From: Rhizophagus clarus
Taxonomy: Eukaryota > Glomeromycota > Glomeromycetes > Glomerales > Glomeraceae
Direction: 5' to 3'
Assembly (NCBI GenBank): GCA_015698045.1
Contig: BLAL01000242.1
Location: 625,001 to 689,000, forward strand
DNA: 64,000 bases
The position numbers and the translations under genes were made by a program. Of the stretch, positions 11,345 through 22,078 are shown piece after piece. The notes beneath the pieces were generated by a model, which had not been told where the DNA came from, searched no databases, and saw nothing but the letters and a program-made list of their open reading frames with translations. Positions within the stretch are counted from its first letter, which is position 1. Each line of letters begins with the position of its first letter.

Positions 11345-13330
11345 AAATAATCATGCGCAAATACTAGTAGTAAATATAAAGAAAGCTCAGGAAGAACAAG
11401 CAAATAAAAGCCTGTATTAAAAAACCTCTTCCTAGATCTTCACGTTTAGTTCACCAAGCCGTAGACATTGCACGTATTCTTACGACGTACCATAAGAGAC
11501 CTCGGAATGTTACCATTACTAACAGACGATCAACCTCGTAACACGTGGTTTTATTCACGTGTACAATCGTCAACGATCAGAAGTTTATCTTTCAAACATA
11601 TTTTATTGTATCATTCCTTGTCTACCAGTATTTATGCACGGCACCTACGGGTGAAAGGACACTATGGGTGGTTGTAATTTCTTGTTCTTCTAATTTACTT
11701 TTGATTTTCCAATCCTTTTACTACTATTCTAGCGACTTCGTTTCTCTTAGGAAATTTCATTTTAATCGAAGGGTGGGTTCTCCAGTTCAGGTTATTAAAC
11801 GTTACGTATAATGCACTACATTTAGCTAGTTTAGATTTCTTTTTTCTTTTTTCCCAATGTACTGCTGTTCGACTCCTATTCTTAAGTAAAATAAACTAAA
11901 GTAGAATAAATAAAAAATTATCCATATGCCAATTGTATCGTGCAATCCTTTTGTATACTCCAAAATCATTCTTATAATTACTTTTAATTAGCAGTATGGA
12001 CATGTGAAAGCAACAGTAATAAAATTATTTGCTTTACAATTATATTGTGTATTGAAGTAACAACGTCCTTTGTTAACGATTATGAAATTTAATTAGACGC
12101 ATTATATTAGAACTCGCACTACATTTTATGGAAAACCGTTCTATGTCAAAAGTCTGCTGATTTTCAACAGGCCCCCTGTGATTTTTAGCAGGGAGTCTGC
12201 TGTTTTACAGCACACCCCCCGCTGTTTTCTGCAGGTGCCTCTGCTGTTTTACAGCAGGTCCCCTGCTGTTATTGTAGCAGGTGATGTGTTGTACAAACAG
12301 ATCAGCACAAAACTGCCTTTTGCAATAGTTTTACCAACCGGTTGGAAAATTATAACTAAATTTAGTAATTTATGGATAAATTTGGAAATTTTTGCAGACT
12401 TTCTGGTTTGTAGGATAAAAATTCAATTTTATCACAAAAATATTGAACTTTACTTAAAATTAATTCTAGGCAAATAAATTAAATTTAAAAGCCATTTTAT
12501 AAGCATAGAAATATTATTAAATTTAATTATAAGCAGAAAATAAATATACAATTAGTAAATTCTTAAGAAAAATGAATTCATGTTGCATTATGTGACATGA
12601 TTTTTCTAAAATTAAAAGAGAATCTACTAATTGTACAATGACATTTATTTTCTGCTAACTAAATTTAACACTATTTCAATATTTTATGAAATGTCTTGAA
12701 TTTAAATTTATAAAAATTTGTTTATCTAACATTAATTTTTAAATGAAGTTTGTTCACTGTTTTTTGTGATAAAATTGAATTTTTATCCTACAATCAAAAG
12801 ATCCGTAAAAATTTCCAAATTTATTCATGAACTACTAAATTTAGTTATAATTTTCCAACCGGTTGGTAAAACTATTGCAAAAGGCAGTTTGTTTGTACAA
12901 CCCATCACCTGCTGCTGTAAAATAACGGGACACCTGCAGAAAACAGCAGGGGGTGTGCTGTAAAACAGCAGACTCCCTGCTAAAAATCACAGGGGGTCTG
13001 TTGAAAATCAGCAGACTTTTGACATAGAACGGTTTGCCATAACATTTGTACGAAATTTGAAATGTACGGGATATATACTAGTAACTAACAAATGATCGGC
13101 TTTAGAGGCCATCACAAAAAGCTATATCGTAAATAAAAAATTTTTAATTTTTTGAATTCGGAAAAATATGCTGGGAAAAAAACAAATTTTCAATAAAGAT
13201 CCGTTCCTGTCCGAGTATGTTGTACGATCGTATGTGGGAAAACCATAAATAATTGTGTTCAAAATCTAATGGAATTAAATTTGGCAAATTGATTCAATTG
13301 ATTTTTTTTTCTCAAATGAATTACAAATTA
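11345..13330. repeat. Diverged segmental duplication, copy 2
   Basis: Counterpart of 6605-8030 in the same orientation. It retains ATCATGCGCAAATAC, CGTATTCTTACGACGTACCA, GGTTTTATTCACGTGTAC, CAATTGTATCGTGCAATCCTTTT, and after the inserted element CCGAGTATGTTGTACGATCG. Protein-like scraps survive (for example LVHQAVDIARILTTYHKRPR at about 11447-11506), but stops and frameshifts interrupt them. It is interrupted by the foldback element at 12127-13041, which is a different family from that in copy 1. Confidence 0.6.
12127..13041. mobile_element. Long-armed foldback element, 6-bp target duplication
   Basis: The arms are about 400 bases each. The left starts TATGGAAAACCGTTCTATG and the right ends CATAGAACGGTTTGCCATA. 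The inverted arms share the GTCTGCTGATTTTCAACA block, several small CTGCTGTTTTACAGCAG palindromes, TGCAATAGTTTTACCAACCGG and a TTGGAAAATTATAACTAAAT block. ACATTT stands directly on both sides (12121-12126 and 13042-13047). There is no transposase; the open frames inside are mirror images of one another and are structural, not coding. Confidence 0.8.
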
Positions 13331-13421
13331 GGCAATATTAAATGATTTCCTTAAAAAAAATTGTATTCTCCGCTCGGGAAATCATTTTGAATCTCGATTT
13401 TCATGTTATTGTAGTAATTTA

Positions 13422-13429
13422 TTATATAA
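13422..13429 (+). promoter_or_regulatory. TATA-like box of the ten-exon membrane gene
   Basis: TTATATAA lies about 70 bases before the ATG at 13500. A T-rich tract (13440-13475) sits between the two, typical of AT-rich fungal leaders. Confidence 0.35.
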
Positions 13430-13499
13430 CATCGAACTGATTTTTTTTCCTCGCAACAAATCCTTTTTTTTTTTTTCCTTACCGGAAAGATTAATTAAA

Positions 13500-16400
13500 A
13501 TGAAACTGAATTCAAATGAAAACCTTCGGAGTTTATTTATAATTTTCATTAGCGCACTGACAATTTTTGTGACAACTTATGCAAGCGCTTACACAGTAAA
13601 TACTTATAGTCATTCCGAAGGAGATGCTTATATCTCACCAATGGGATATTTTATGCTCAAAGATGGAAGTAGATTGCTCCGATTTTATCGTCCACTTAAT
13701 AATGAAAGATGTAATGAACCAGATTTACATATAAGACTTTTACATGAAAATGGAACAATATCACCTCTTATTGTTCAAAACTTTTCGGTTCCAAAGTTTA
13801 ATTTTTGTCGACTAGATGATGGTGATGTATTATCGCCTGATTATATTATAATAACTGATTTGGGTAGGAATAATTTGATTTACATACTTTACTATAATAT
13901 ATCTGATACCGATTATAATCTACCATTTGGAAGATTTATTGTCGAGGTGGATTTAGATGGAAATATATTAGGGTAAGAATTATTCTTATCCTACCTTTTA
14001 TAAATAACTTATAAATAATTTTTTTTCGTCTAACATGGTTTATTTTTGTACGACAGCGAAAATTGGCTCGGTTACAATAATTATTATGACGGTCATATAA
14101 TTGGACGATTAGGAACATTTAAATTTATTTTTGATTCTTACGATACATTTTATTATATGAAATTAGCTGATATTCATGATCCTAATATTTTAGAGTGGCA
14201 AAAATTTAGATTAACGTAAGTTTAATGAACAATTAATTCATTTATTTTAATCAATTAATGAAATTTATATAACTTAAATTTTTATTCTAAATCTTAGACC
14301 AATTACTGGAAGACTTCAAAGTGGAGAAAGTGGAAATGTAACTCGTAAAAATCTAGATCTTCAATATGACAATCCTTTATTTTCATTCCAAACTGTTGAT
14401 AGCGGACTTGGATATATTTATTCAAAAAATTATACTTCACAAGTTATTAATGGAGAACTACAACCAACTTTATATGTCTATGTTAATTTTTACAAACCTG
14501 AAATCAACGATTTTACAGAACCATTTATTATTTATCAAACATCCATTCCAAATATATTCATGACTTTTGCAATGTGTTCAGTAGATAATTTGGGTATAGG
14601 ATATCAATGTATTATTCAGTTAAGAAAAATAACCTCAACTAATCCACTTAATAATGAATACTTTGGTCACAATTTGGTATTGGATGTTTCATTTCTTTCG
14701 TCTGGTTCTGTTACTAGGATCGTACAATTATCAGGAAATTACGAAAAAGCTGATGTGGTGATTAAATATCCTTTAACTTATGGAGGTTATTTATTAATGT
14801 ATAAAAATAGCGCACAAAATGGTTGTTTACTTGGTGGAGATATTTTTGATCCTAATGACATATATTATTCAACTTGGGACATACCTCAAAATTTTATAAT
14901 TCAATCTCCATGTATTTCTATTTATAATTTTATTTATATGAGGTTCGAATCAATTTGGAAAATTACGCCAACGGATTTAACAATCGTTTCAACGGATGTT
15001 CCAAGATTTATTCTCTTTGATGGTGAAAATTTTATTTACTGTATACGTAATAAATTAGTTATAAAAATATTTAATTATTCATTTAACCATTTATTTATGT
15101 ATATTTATTATATATAGATACTGCACTTACTTTAAAACCAGCAAAGATTAGTACAATCGAGCCACAATATGGGGCAAACATCTCTCTGGGAAGAAATAAT
15201 CTTATAATTACATATGAAGTTCCAATTTCATTATCAGTTCGAAACATCACCATCTATAAAGTTGACGGGACAAATGTTCTTATGCGTCAAACAACTTCCG
15301 GTCAAGCATCAGAATTTTTCTCAATAGATAATGACATGATAGTTTCTTTAAATTTATTATCAAGTACCTTCAATGAACGAAATGTTGAATATCATGTGTC
15401 CATTGATCCAAATTTTGTAATGCACAAGGAGACTAATGAACCTATAGATAGGCTTCAACATACATCGTGGATACTCTTTACAAGTATCTATTATTTTATA
15501 TAATCGTTCAAATTCTTTATCCAATAATTCTAATTTTCTTAAAATATATACTATAGATTCTACAGAAGAAGATCCTTATGCAGGTAAATATTATCTTCGT
15601 GAATTAAATTATTCAAAAAAAAAAAAAAATTTATTTAAAAAATTTATTTAAATTTATTTTAGATTATTTTTCTGGATCAATTAGATTAACGCCCGAAGGA
15701 ACAGCACTTTTTAATAAAGATAAAAAAACATTCGTTAATCAATTACTTCAAGAAATTTCGTTAATTCTTCCTGTTGATCTTGATAGATTAAAAATCGAAG
15801 ATCGTCAACAAGTTGACACTTCAACTCCATTAGGGCAATTAATTATTCCTTTACAAATCGAACCTACAAAAAACTTATCTAAAAGAAACACTTATAATTT
15901 ACATAACGATTTAAATACTATGATTTTAAATAAACCATTCACCAAAATATCTAACTATCCGTATACTTCACTATTAGATCAATCTTATGGATATAAACTG
16001 AATGGTATATTATTATTTATTATTTATTAAATTTAAATTTATTAATATAACGTATAATTTTTATTATTTTATTAGTCGGTATCAAAGAACTCATACTGGA
16101 TAATAAGGAAACAATATTAGCTGCTATTGTTGTTTTTTTCATAATCCTTTTAGTGTATTTATGGGCTAGAAGAAAAGGGGAAAGGAACGAGGATAACAAG
16201 AATAAAAAGGTAATTTATATTTGTGTTTTAATTAAAATAGTTAATGATATTTTATTATTTTTTTTTTTTTATTATCAGGGATCATATATGATCGTATTGA
16301 AAGTTGGATTATCTATAATGGATTTTGTATTAGATGGATTATTCATATACAAAAATGGTTATGATATTACAATACTTTTCATTCCAAGGTTTGTAAATTA

Positions 16401-17041
16401 ATATCTGTTGTATATAACATAATAAATTAATTATTGATGTTTAAATTATATATTTCTTTTTGATAAACATTAGTCTAGTGATTTTCGCATTCGTATCAGT
16501 CTTTAATTTAATATCGGCATTATCGCTAATAATATACGAAAACTTTAAGCATGACAAATTTAGGGAGTGGCTTAAAGAAAATGCAATTATTGCTTCAGTA
16601 TTTACACTATTTTCAGCGACAAATGTTGAAGTGTTAAATATTTTATCTTCAAATGTATTCGAAATATTCTCGGCAAATTTTAAGAAGAAAACGGAATCAT
16701 TAATATTTTGGTTTGGTGTAACTAATTTCATTATTAAAGATATCCCTCAATTTTACATTCAGGTAACTTATTATTATTATCATTATTTCAATTTCATGAT
16801 TAATTTTGATAATTTTTTTTTTTTTTTTTTTTAAAACAAAATTTACATACAGGTTTATTATATCACACACATTATATCTTATAATATTATTCCATTTTTA
16901 AATCTTGTAACAAGTAGCGCGATGATCGTCTTGAATGTTATTGGTAAATTATATAAAATAATCATAGAATGCCAAAAACAGAATAGTGAAGAAGGCGAAT
17001 TTGCTGATGAAGAATCCATAGATGATGATAAAGATAAGTGA
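13500..17041 (+). CDS. Secreted-ectodomain / XK-related-like polytopic membrane protein
   Basis: Ten exons: 13500-13972, 14057-14215, 14298-15040, 15118-15483, 15557-15583, 15663-16004, 16076-16209, 16279-16388, 16474-16762, 16853-17041; all GT..AG and frame-consistent, 943 residues. Exon 3 could end at 15046 instead (both keep frame). Residues 1-30 form a signal peptide (SLFIIFISALTIFVTTYASA). About 670 extracellular residues follow, rich in Tyr/Asn/beta-like segments, family unknown. A first transmembrane helix is at about 717-733 (ILAAIVVFFIILLVYLW), then a basic linker RRKGERNEDNKNKK, then about five more hydrophobic segments with LSIMDFVLDGLFIYKNG and DIPQFYIQVYY (874-884). The PQ..LQ.Y pattern and D..LD start recall XK-related scramblases; this is inference. 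The tail is acidic (EEGEFADEESIDDD). Confidence 0.8.
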
Positions 17042-18360
17042 TAATAACTTCACCAATGAAGCAAAAAAGGTTAAGAAATACTACACTGTAGATAGTTTTT
17101 TCAATGTTATTTAATATAAATATTCTATTTTTAAATGTCGTAACGTGGTAAATTTTTTTAAAAAAACTTACACAGCATATCGTGTATATTGTATTTTTGA
17201 AAAATAGATAAACAGAAGATCTTGATAATCGCAATCACAATACATCTGATTTACAAACAAAAATATTTAGATTATCATATCGATATTTACAAATAAAAGT
17301 TTGTGTACAAATAACATGTTATAATAGAAATGATGTCATATGACTTTAATTCCATGTGACTTAATTACTAACCCTAGTTAACATATCACATTAACTTTGA
17401 GGTCTCATCCAATGTTCTAAAAATTATATTTAGTTGTTTAATCCAATAACTAGAGTTATCAACAATTGGATCCAAAGTTAGCTTTAGCCCAATAATTCGT
17501 ATATGCCGATCATCTGCTAATTTGACTTTGAAGCTTCGGGCCAAACTTGAAACTTTCAAAATATGCTACTTACTTAAGTGTTAAGAATTAGTGGCAAAAA
17601 TAATAATAAGAAATTTTAATTTTCAATAATTAATATATATACTAATTACATGCCAATTATTTGCTAATTCGATCATTTTGAGAAATAAAAAATTATTTAT
17701 AGTAGAATTTGCAAAATAAACAAAAAAAATTTTATGATAATATTGAATGAATGAGTAAATGATCGGTAAAATGATCGGCAACAACGTGATAATATAAGGA
17801 TGTCCCTGTTAGTTGCGACCACGTAAAATTTGTATTAAATACTTTTTTATATAATGGTTTGTAGAAGTATGAATTGTTTTGTGAGTGTAAGAAGATATTA
17901 TTTGTGATTGTGTTTATTTCGATTTATGTTTTTACTCGACTCTAAGTAGTTTTTACATTATCATTAAACCATTTCGCGGCCCGAAAAGAAAATCTAAAAA
18001 CTGTTTCAAAATAATGTTTATTTAGGTCTCTTTTGGTATATTAAATTTTTTTACGTTTATATAGGGTATATTACGTAATATACAAATAAATTTATTTTCA
18101 TTCAAAGATTAAAATAAATGTACAAATTGAATAAAAAAATACAAATTATCCTGATTAGCCACTTTTTTTATGCAAGAACCATATCTTATGTCAAATGAAG
18201 GACTAAAAATTATTGTTGTAATACTAACATTTTTTTTTTTATAATTTAATATTTAATGTTTAAAAATACATTGATGCAAATCACAAAAATAGAAATAATA
18301 ATAATGTTTCTGGCCAAAAAAATGGTTATTAAATAAACTTTTTGTATTGCTGCACATCGT
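17042..18360. other. Intergenic AT-rich region
   Basis: No gene seen. The 3' ends of the membrane-protein gene (plus) and the Gly/Pro-rich gene (minus) face each other across this region, so any signals here should be terminators rather than promoters. No clear repeat. Confidence 0.5.
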
Positions 18361-18370
18361 TTAACCGTTA

Positions 18371-19951
18371 TTAGGATTTATTCCAAGTTCCACAGTTACC
18401 ATCAGGTAAGTCCCTTTTAAAAGAATTATCTTTACAATGACTTGTTGAATTTGCATTGTTATAAATCCAACCTCCAAGATCAGGTTGTGATGGTGATGGT
18501 GCATTATCGCCGCCTGGTGCGCCTGGTGCAGGTTGAGGTTGTGGTTGAGGTTGAGGTTGTTGTGGTTGAGGTTGTGGTTGTGGTTGTGGTTGTGGTTGAG
18601 GGTGAGGTTGTGGTTGTGGTTGTGGTTGTGGTTGTGGTTGAGGGTGAGGTTGTGGTTGAGGTTGTGGTTGTGGTTGTGGTTGAGGGTGAGGTTGTGGTTG
18701 TGGTTGTGGTTGTGGTTGTGGTTGAGGGTGAGGTTGTGGTTGTGGTTGTGGTTGTGGTTGAGGGTGAGGTTGAGGTTGAGGTTGTGGTTGTGGTTGTGGT
18801 TGAGGATGAGGTTGTGGTTGTGGTTGAGGTTGAGGCTGTGCAGGTGGTGCAGGTGCTCCTCCTGCAGGCGGTGCTCCTCCCGCGGGTGGTGGTGGTGGTG
18901 CTCCTCCTGCAGGCGGTGCTCCTCCTCCACCGGGTGCTCCTCCTGCAGGCGGTGCTCCTGTTCCTCCTCCAGGTCCAGGTCCTCCTTTTCCTCCTCCGCC
19001 GGGTGCTCCTGGTGCAGGTGCTCCTCCAGGTGACCCTCCCCCTCCTCCAGGTGCTCCTGGTCCAGGTGCTCCTTTTCCTCCTCCGCCGGGTGCTCCTGGT
19101 GCAGGTGCTCCTCCAGGTGGCCCTCCCCCTCCAGGTGGCCCTGGTTCTTTTCCTCCTCCAGGCGGTCCTCCAGGTGGAGGTGGTGGTGCCCCAGGTGCAG
19201 GTGCTCCTCCAGGTGGCCCTGGTTCTTTTCCCCCTCCAGGTGGTGGTGGTGAAGGCGGTGGTTCTTTTCCCCCTCCTCCAGGTGCTCCTGGTCCAGGTGC
19301 TCCTTTTCCTCCTCCGCCGGGTGCTCCTGGTGCAGGTGCTCCTCCAGGTGGCCCTCCCCCTCCAGGTGGCCCTGGTTCTTTTCCTCCTCCAGGTGGTCCT
19401 CCAGGTGGAGGTGGTGGTGCTCCAGGTGCAGGTGCTCCTCCAGGTGGCCCTGGTTCTTTTCCCCCTCCAGGTGGTGGTGGTGAAGGCGGTGGTTCTTTTC
19501 CCCCTCCTCCAGGTGGAGATGGTGGCGGTGGTTCCTTTCCTCCTCCAGGTGGAGGAGGCGGTCCAGGTTCTCCGCCTTTTGGTGGCGCTTTCGGTGCTGC
19601 TGGTTCTCCAGGCGCTGGTGCTTTTGGTGGTGCTTTTTTTGTTTTCGTTTTTGCATCATTTGGACCACCTGCATCATTCGCTCCACCTGGTGCATTTGTT
19701 CCACCTGGAGCTTTGGCTCCACCTGGATCGCCTGGTGCATTTGTTCCACCTGGATCTTTGGCTCCACCTGGATCGCCTGGTGCTTTTGTATCGCCTGGTC
19801 CTCCTGGTCCTTGTCGTTTTTGAAGAATGTTATCAATTGAATTATTAGATTTGTAAGTCGGAAAGGCAAAATTAACGGTAATAAGTATTACAATTATTAT
19901 AACAAGCGTTATAATAAATATAAGCTTATTTCTAAATAAGACGTAAAACAT
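18371..19951 (-). CDS. Gly/Pro-rich secreted or membrane-anchored repeat protein
   Basis: A single 526-codon exon on the minus strand. Residues 10-30 (LIFIITLVIIIVILITVNFAF) form a signal peptide or anchor, and KR at 45-46 looks like a Kex2-type cleavage site. The body is almost entirely Pro, Gly, Ala, Lys, Glu in PGGGKEPGPPGG/GAPAPGAP motifs, with a perfect-looking 77-residue tandem repeat (DNA 19050-19511), then about 100 residues of PQ/PH dipeptides (DNA about 18530-18840), and a non-repetitive tail with two Cys (HCKDNSFKRDLPDGNCGTWN). This suggests an extended, cell-wall or extracellular structural protein. Long frames on the other strand and in another minus frame exist only because GC-rich repeats lack stops; the signal peptide and unique tail identify this frame as real. 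Confidence 0.75.
   Translation of the reverse strand: MFYVLFRNKLIFIITLVIIIVILITVNFAFPTYKSNNSIDNILQKRQGPGGPGDTKAPGDPGGAKDPGGTNAPGDPGGAKAPGGTNAPGGANDAGGPNDAKTKTKKAPPKAPAPGEPAAPKAPPKGGEPGPPPPPGGGKEPPPPSPPGGGGKEPPPSPPPPGGGKEPGPPGGAPAPGAPPPPPGGPPGGGKEPGPPGGGGPPGGAPAPGAPGGGGKGAPGPGAPGGGGKEPPPSPPPPGGGKEPGPPGGAPAPGAPPPPPGGPPGGGKEPGPPGGGGPPGGAPAPGAPGGGGKGAPGPGAPGGGGGSPGGAPAPGAPGGGGKGGPGPGGGTGAPPAGGAPGGGGAPPAGGAPPPPPAGGAPPAGGAPAPPAQPQPQPQPQPHPQPQPQPQPQPQPHPQPQPQPQPQPHPQPQPQPQPQPQPHPQPQPQPQPQPQPHPQPQPQPQPQPQPHPQPQPQPQPQPQPQQPQPQPQPQPAPGAPGGDNAPSPSQPDLGGWIYNNANSTSHCKDNSFKRDLPDGNCGTWNKS
18527..18840. repeat. GGTTGT/GGTTGAG hexanucleotide minisatellite
   Basis: About 310 bases of near-perfect GGTTGT repeats with periodic GGTTGAGGGTGAG interruptions. 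On the minus strand these encode PQ dipeptides with PH at the interruptions. Length polymorphism is likely. Confidence 0.85.
19050..19511. repeat. 231-bp tandem duplication within the Gly/Pro-rich gene
   Basis: Two consecutive copies, 19050-19280 and 19281-19511, nearly identical. 231 is 77 codons, so the duplication preserves the reading frame of the minus-strand protein. Confidence 0.85.
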
Positions 19952-21767
19952 ATTGGGTATTTAGTCTATTAAAAGATTTTTTTTAAAAAATGTTTTTTTT
20001 TTTTTTACCCATCAATAAGATTTCAATTCATTAAAAAAAAAAAAAAAATTTTTTTTTTAATTCGGGATTTACATACCGAGATACGAGTACAAACATCCAT
20101 TTTTATACTTATTAAAAATCAAAAACAAATGAATTCTTTTTTTGTTATCCTTCATTGTAAAAAAAAAAAAAAAAAAAAAAATAATTAAATAATAAACAAA
20201 AACAAAGAAAATAAAAAATAACAATAAAACTTTTTTTTTGTTTGTTTATTTCATTCACATAGCGTATTTTTTCTGCATCATAGATTGAATAAAATTACCT
20301 AAAAAAGAACATTCGGAAATCTTATTGGAAATTACAAAATACGATTACGGAAAAATTAGGATGATAAGAATTTTTGATTATTTTCAGAATATTCGAAACT
20401 TGTAATTATATACCATAAAGAAATAACATCTATGAATAGTATAAACTATAAACAATAGATTGACTTGGGAACAGGTATCGTTGTTTAACGTTAAATCTGG
20501 AGCAAGGCAACTTGAATTATTGTGTAATAGTGAGAACCAATTAGCAATTATCGTTGTACCATCTTGCGTAAAAATATAATCCTTCGTTACACTCCAGACT
20601 AAAAAAGATGGAATTTAGCATTAATGACAATAATTTATGAAAAGGAAATTTTTATTACAAACTGAATGGTGCGAATCAATGAAAAAGAATGAAACAAATT
20701 ATTTTTTTTTTTATTGCATCGAATAAGTTTTTTGATCTTAAAATATGTAATAATTATTGTAAATTTATTATCCAATCCTTCTAATGCAATTTAATATTAA
20801 ATTAATTTTAATTTTCATTAATAGTATCGTTACTTTTAAATGATGCCATCAATCTTTTAGAAAAAAAGTATAATGATAAATTCAAAAAAATTGAAAGATG
20901 AGAACTAGGCTTAAAAATGTCAATATTTTTAATGGAAAACCTTTTCCAGATATTTATTTTAATTGTTAATAAAATTATGGATGCTCACTATTGCTATCAA
21001 TATCATCATCGTAATCATTTTCTTGTACAAGATCTTCCAAACCTCTAACAGTCCCGATGTCGTTAGCTTACCTCCAATATTTATAAGTTTTCGTTAGATA
21101 TTAACGTTTTAATATTTTAAAATAAAACGACTTCGCAATACATCTATTAACTATCATAGACTTATAATAATAGAAGAATGGTATAAAGTTAAATGATAAA
21201 TTTTTTTTTAAAAGATAAGAATTTTAAAAATGGTTAAACCAGAAAACTTCATTGCATTGTCCTGTTTAGGATGACAATTCATAAATAATTACAATATATA
21301 TTCCCATGCCACTAATTATCAATAATTTCGTCATTTAAAAATTTAATAATCAATTAAATGAAAGAACAACTAACCGATTTACGACAAAAAAACTTTTACA
21401 GTATAATGTTTTTATTTACGAAATATTTTATTATAAAACAATTTAGAGAATTGCGAATGTAAAAAAAAAATAATAAATTAATAACTATAAAATACTTTTA
21501 TGCGTGCACTATAATTTATAACATACAGTACATAAAGTTAATGACAGTATTATTATTGTATTATATTATATATTCATCCTTTGATATATTTCTATTAAAA
21601 ATCGTTTAAATATATAAATAAGTAAATTAGATGTAATTTAAAGCAAAATGAGTTGTTTTACTTACAAAGTGAAGACTGATAATTTATTCACAAAAAAAAT
21701 TTATTCAACATATTACTTGTTAAGTTGTAAAAATCAAGATATTCATAATCACCAATTATGTAAAGTC
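19952..21767. other. Upstream region of the Gly/Pro-rich gene and spacer
   Basis: Long A and T tracts at 19978-20060 and 20158-20182. A minus-strand TATAAAA at about 20102-20108 lies 150 bases before the Gly/Pro-rich start codon and may be its core promoter. The rest is AT-rich with no supportable gene. Confidence 0.45.
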
Positions 21768-22070
21768 TAGTGCTCCGATCGGTACGAGTTAACCCGGGTT
21801 ATGCGACCCGACCCGACTTAAAAGCTCGAGTCGAGTTTAATAATTTTTATAACCCAATGACCCGCATGACCCGACCCGATTGACCCGAGTTATTGAACGA
21901 TTACTAATTAGTTATAATAATTGTAATTTTTTCCTTAAAAATTCGGGTTTAGACCCGGGATATCGGGTCAAGCCATACTCGGGTCGGGTTTAGGGTCTCG
22001 ATTTTTTTCACTTAGATCGGGTCGGTTATATCTTCAAAACCCGACCCGACATGACCCGGTAGGAGCACTA
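21768..22070. mobile_element. hAT-type MITE with CCCGACCCG repeats, copy A
   Basis: 303 bp. Ends TAGTGCTCC and GGAGCACTA are inverted. The flanking 8 bases GTAAAGTC occur on both sides (21760-21767 and 22071-22078), a perfect hAT-length target duplication. The interior is full of ACCCGACCCGA/TCGGGTCGGGT motifs in inverted halves, so the whole element can fold back. Almost identical to 41826-42128. No coding capacity. Confidence 0.9.
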
Positions 22071-22078
22071 GTAAAGTC

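Noticed and set aside
12178..12963. Two plus-strand frames inside the long-armed foldback element
   Set aside because: They are located in the two inverted arms and mirror each other; structure, not coding, explains them.
18442..19848. 468-codon Val/Leu-rich frame on the plus strand opposite the Gly/Pro-rich gene
   Set aside because: It exists only because the GC-rich repeats lack stops on that strand; there is no signal peptide, domain or natural composition.
18361..19869. 502-codon His/Leu/Glu-rich frame on the minus strand
   Set aside because: A shifted frame of the same repeats; the frame at 18371-19951 has the signal anchor and unique Cys-containing tail.
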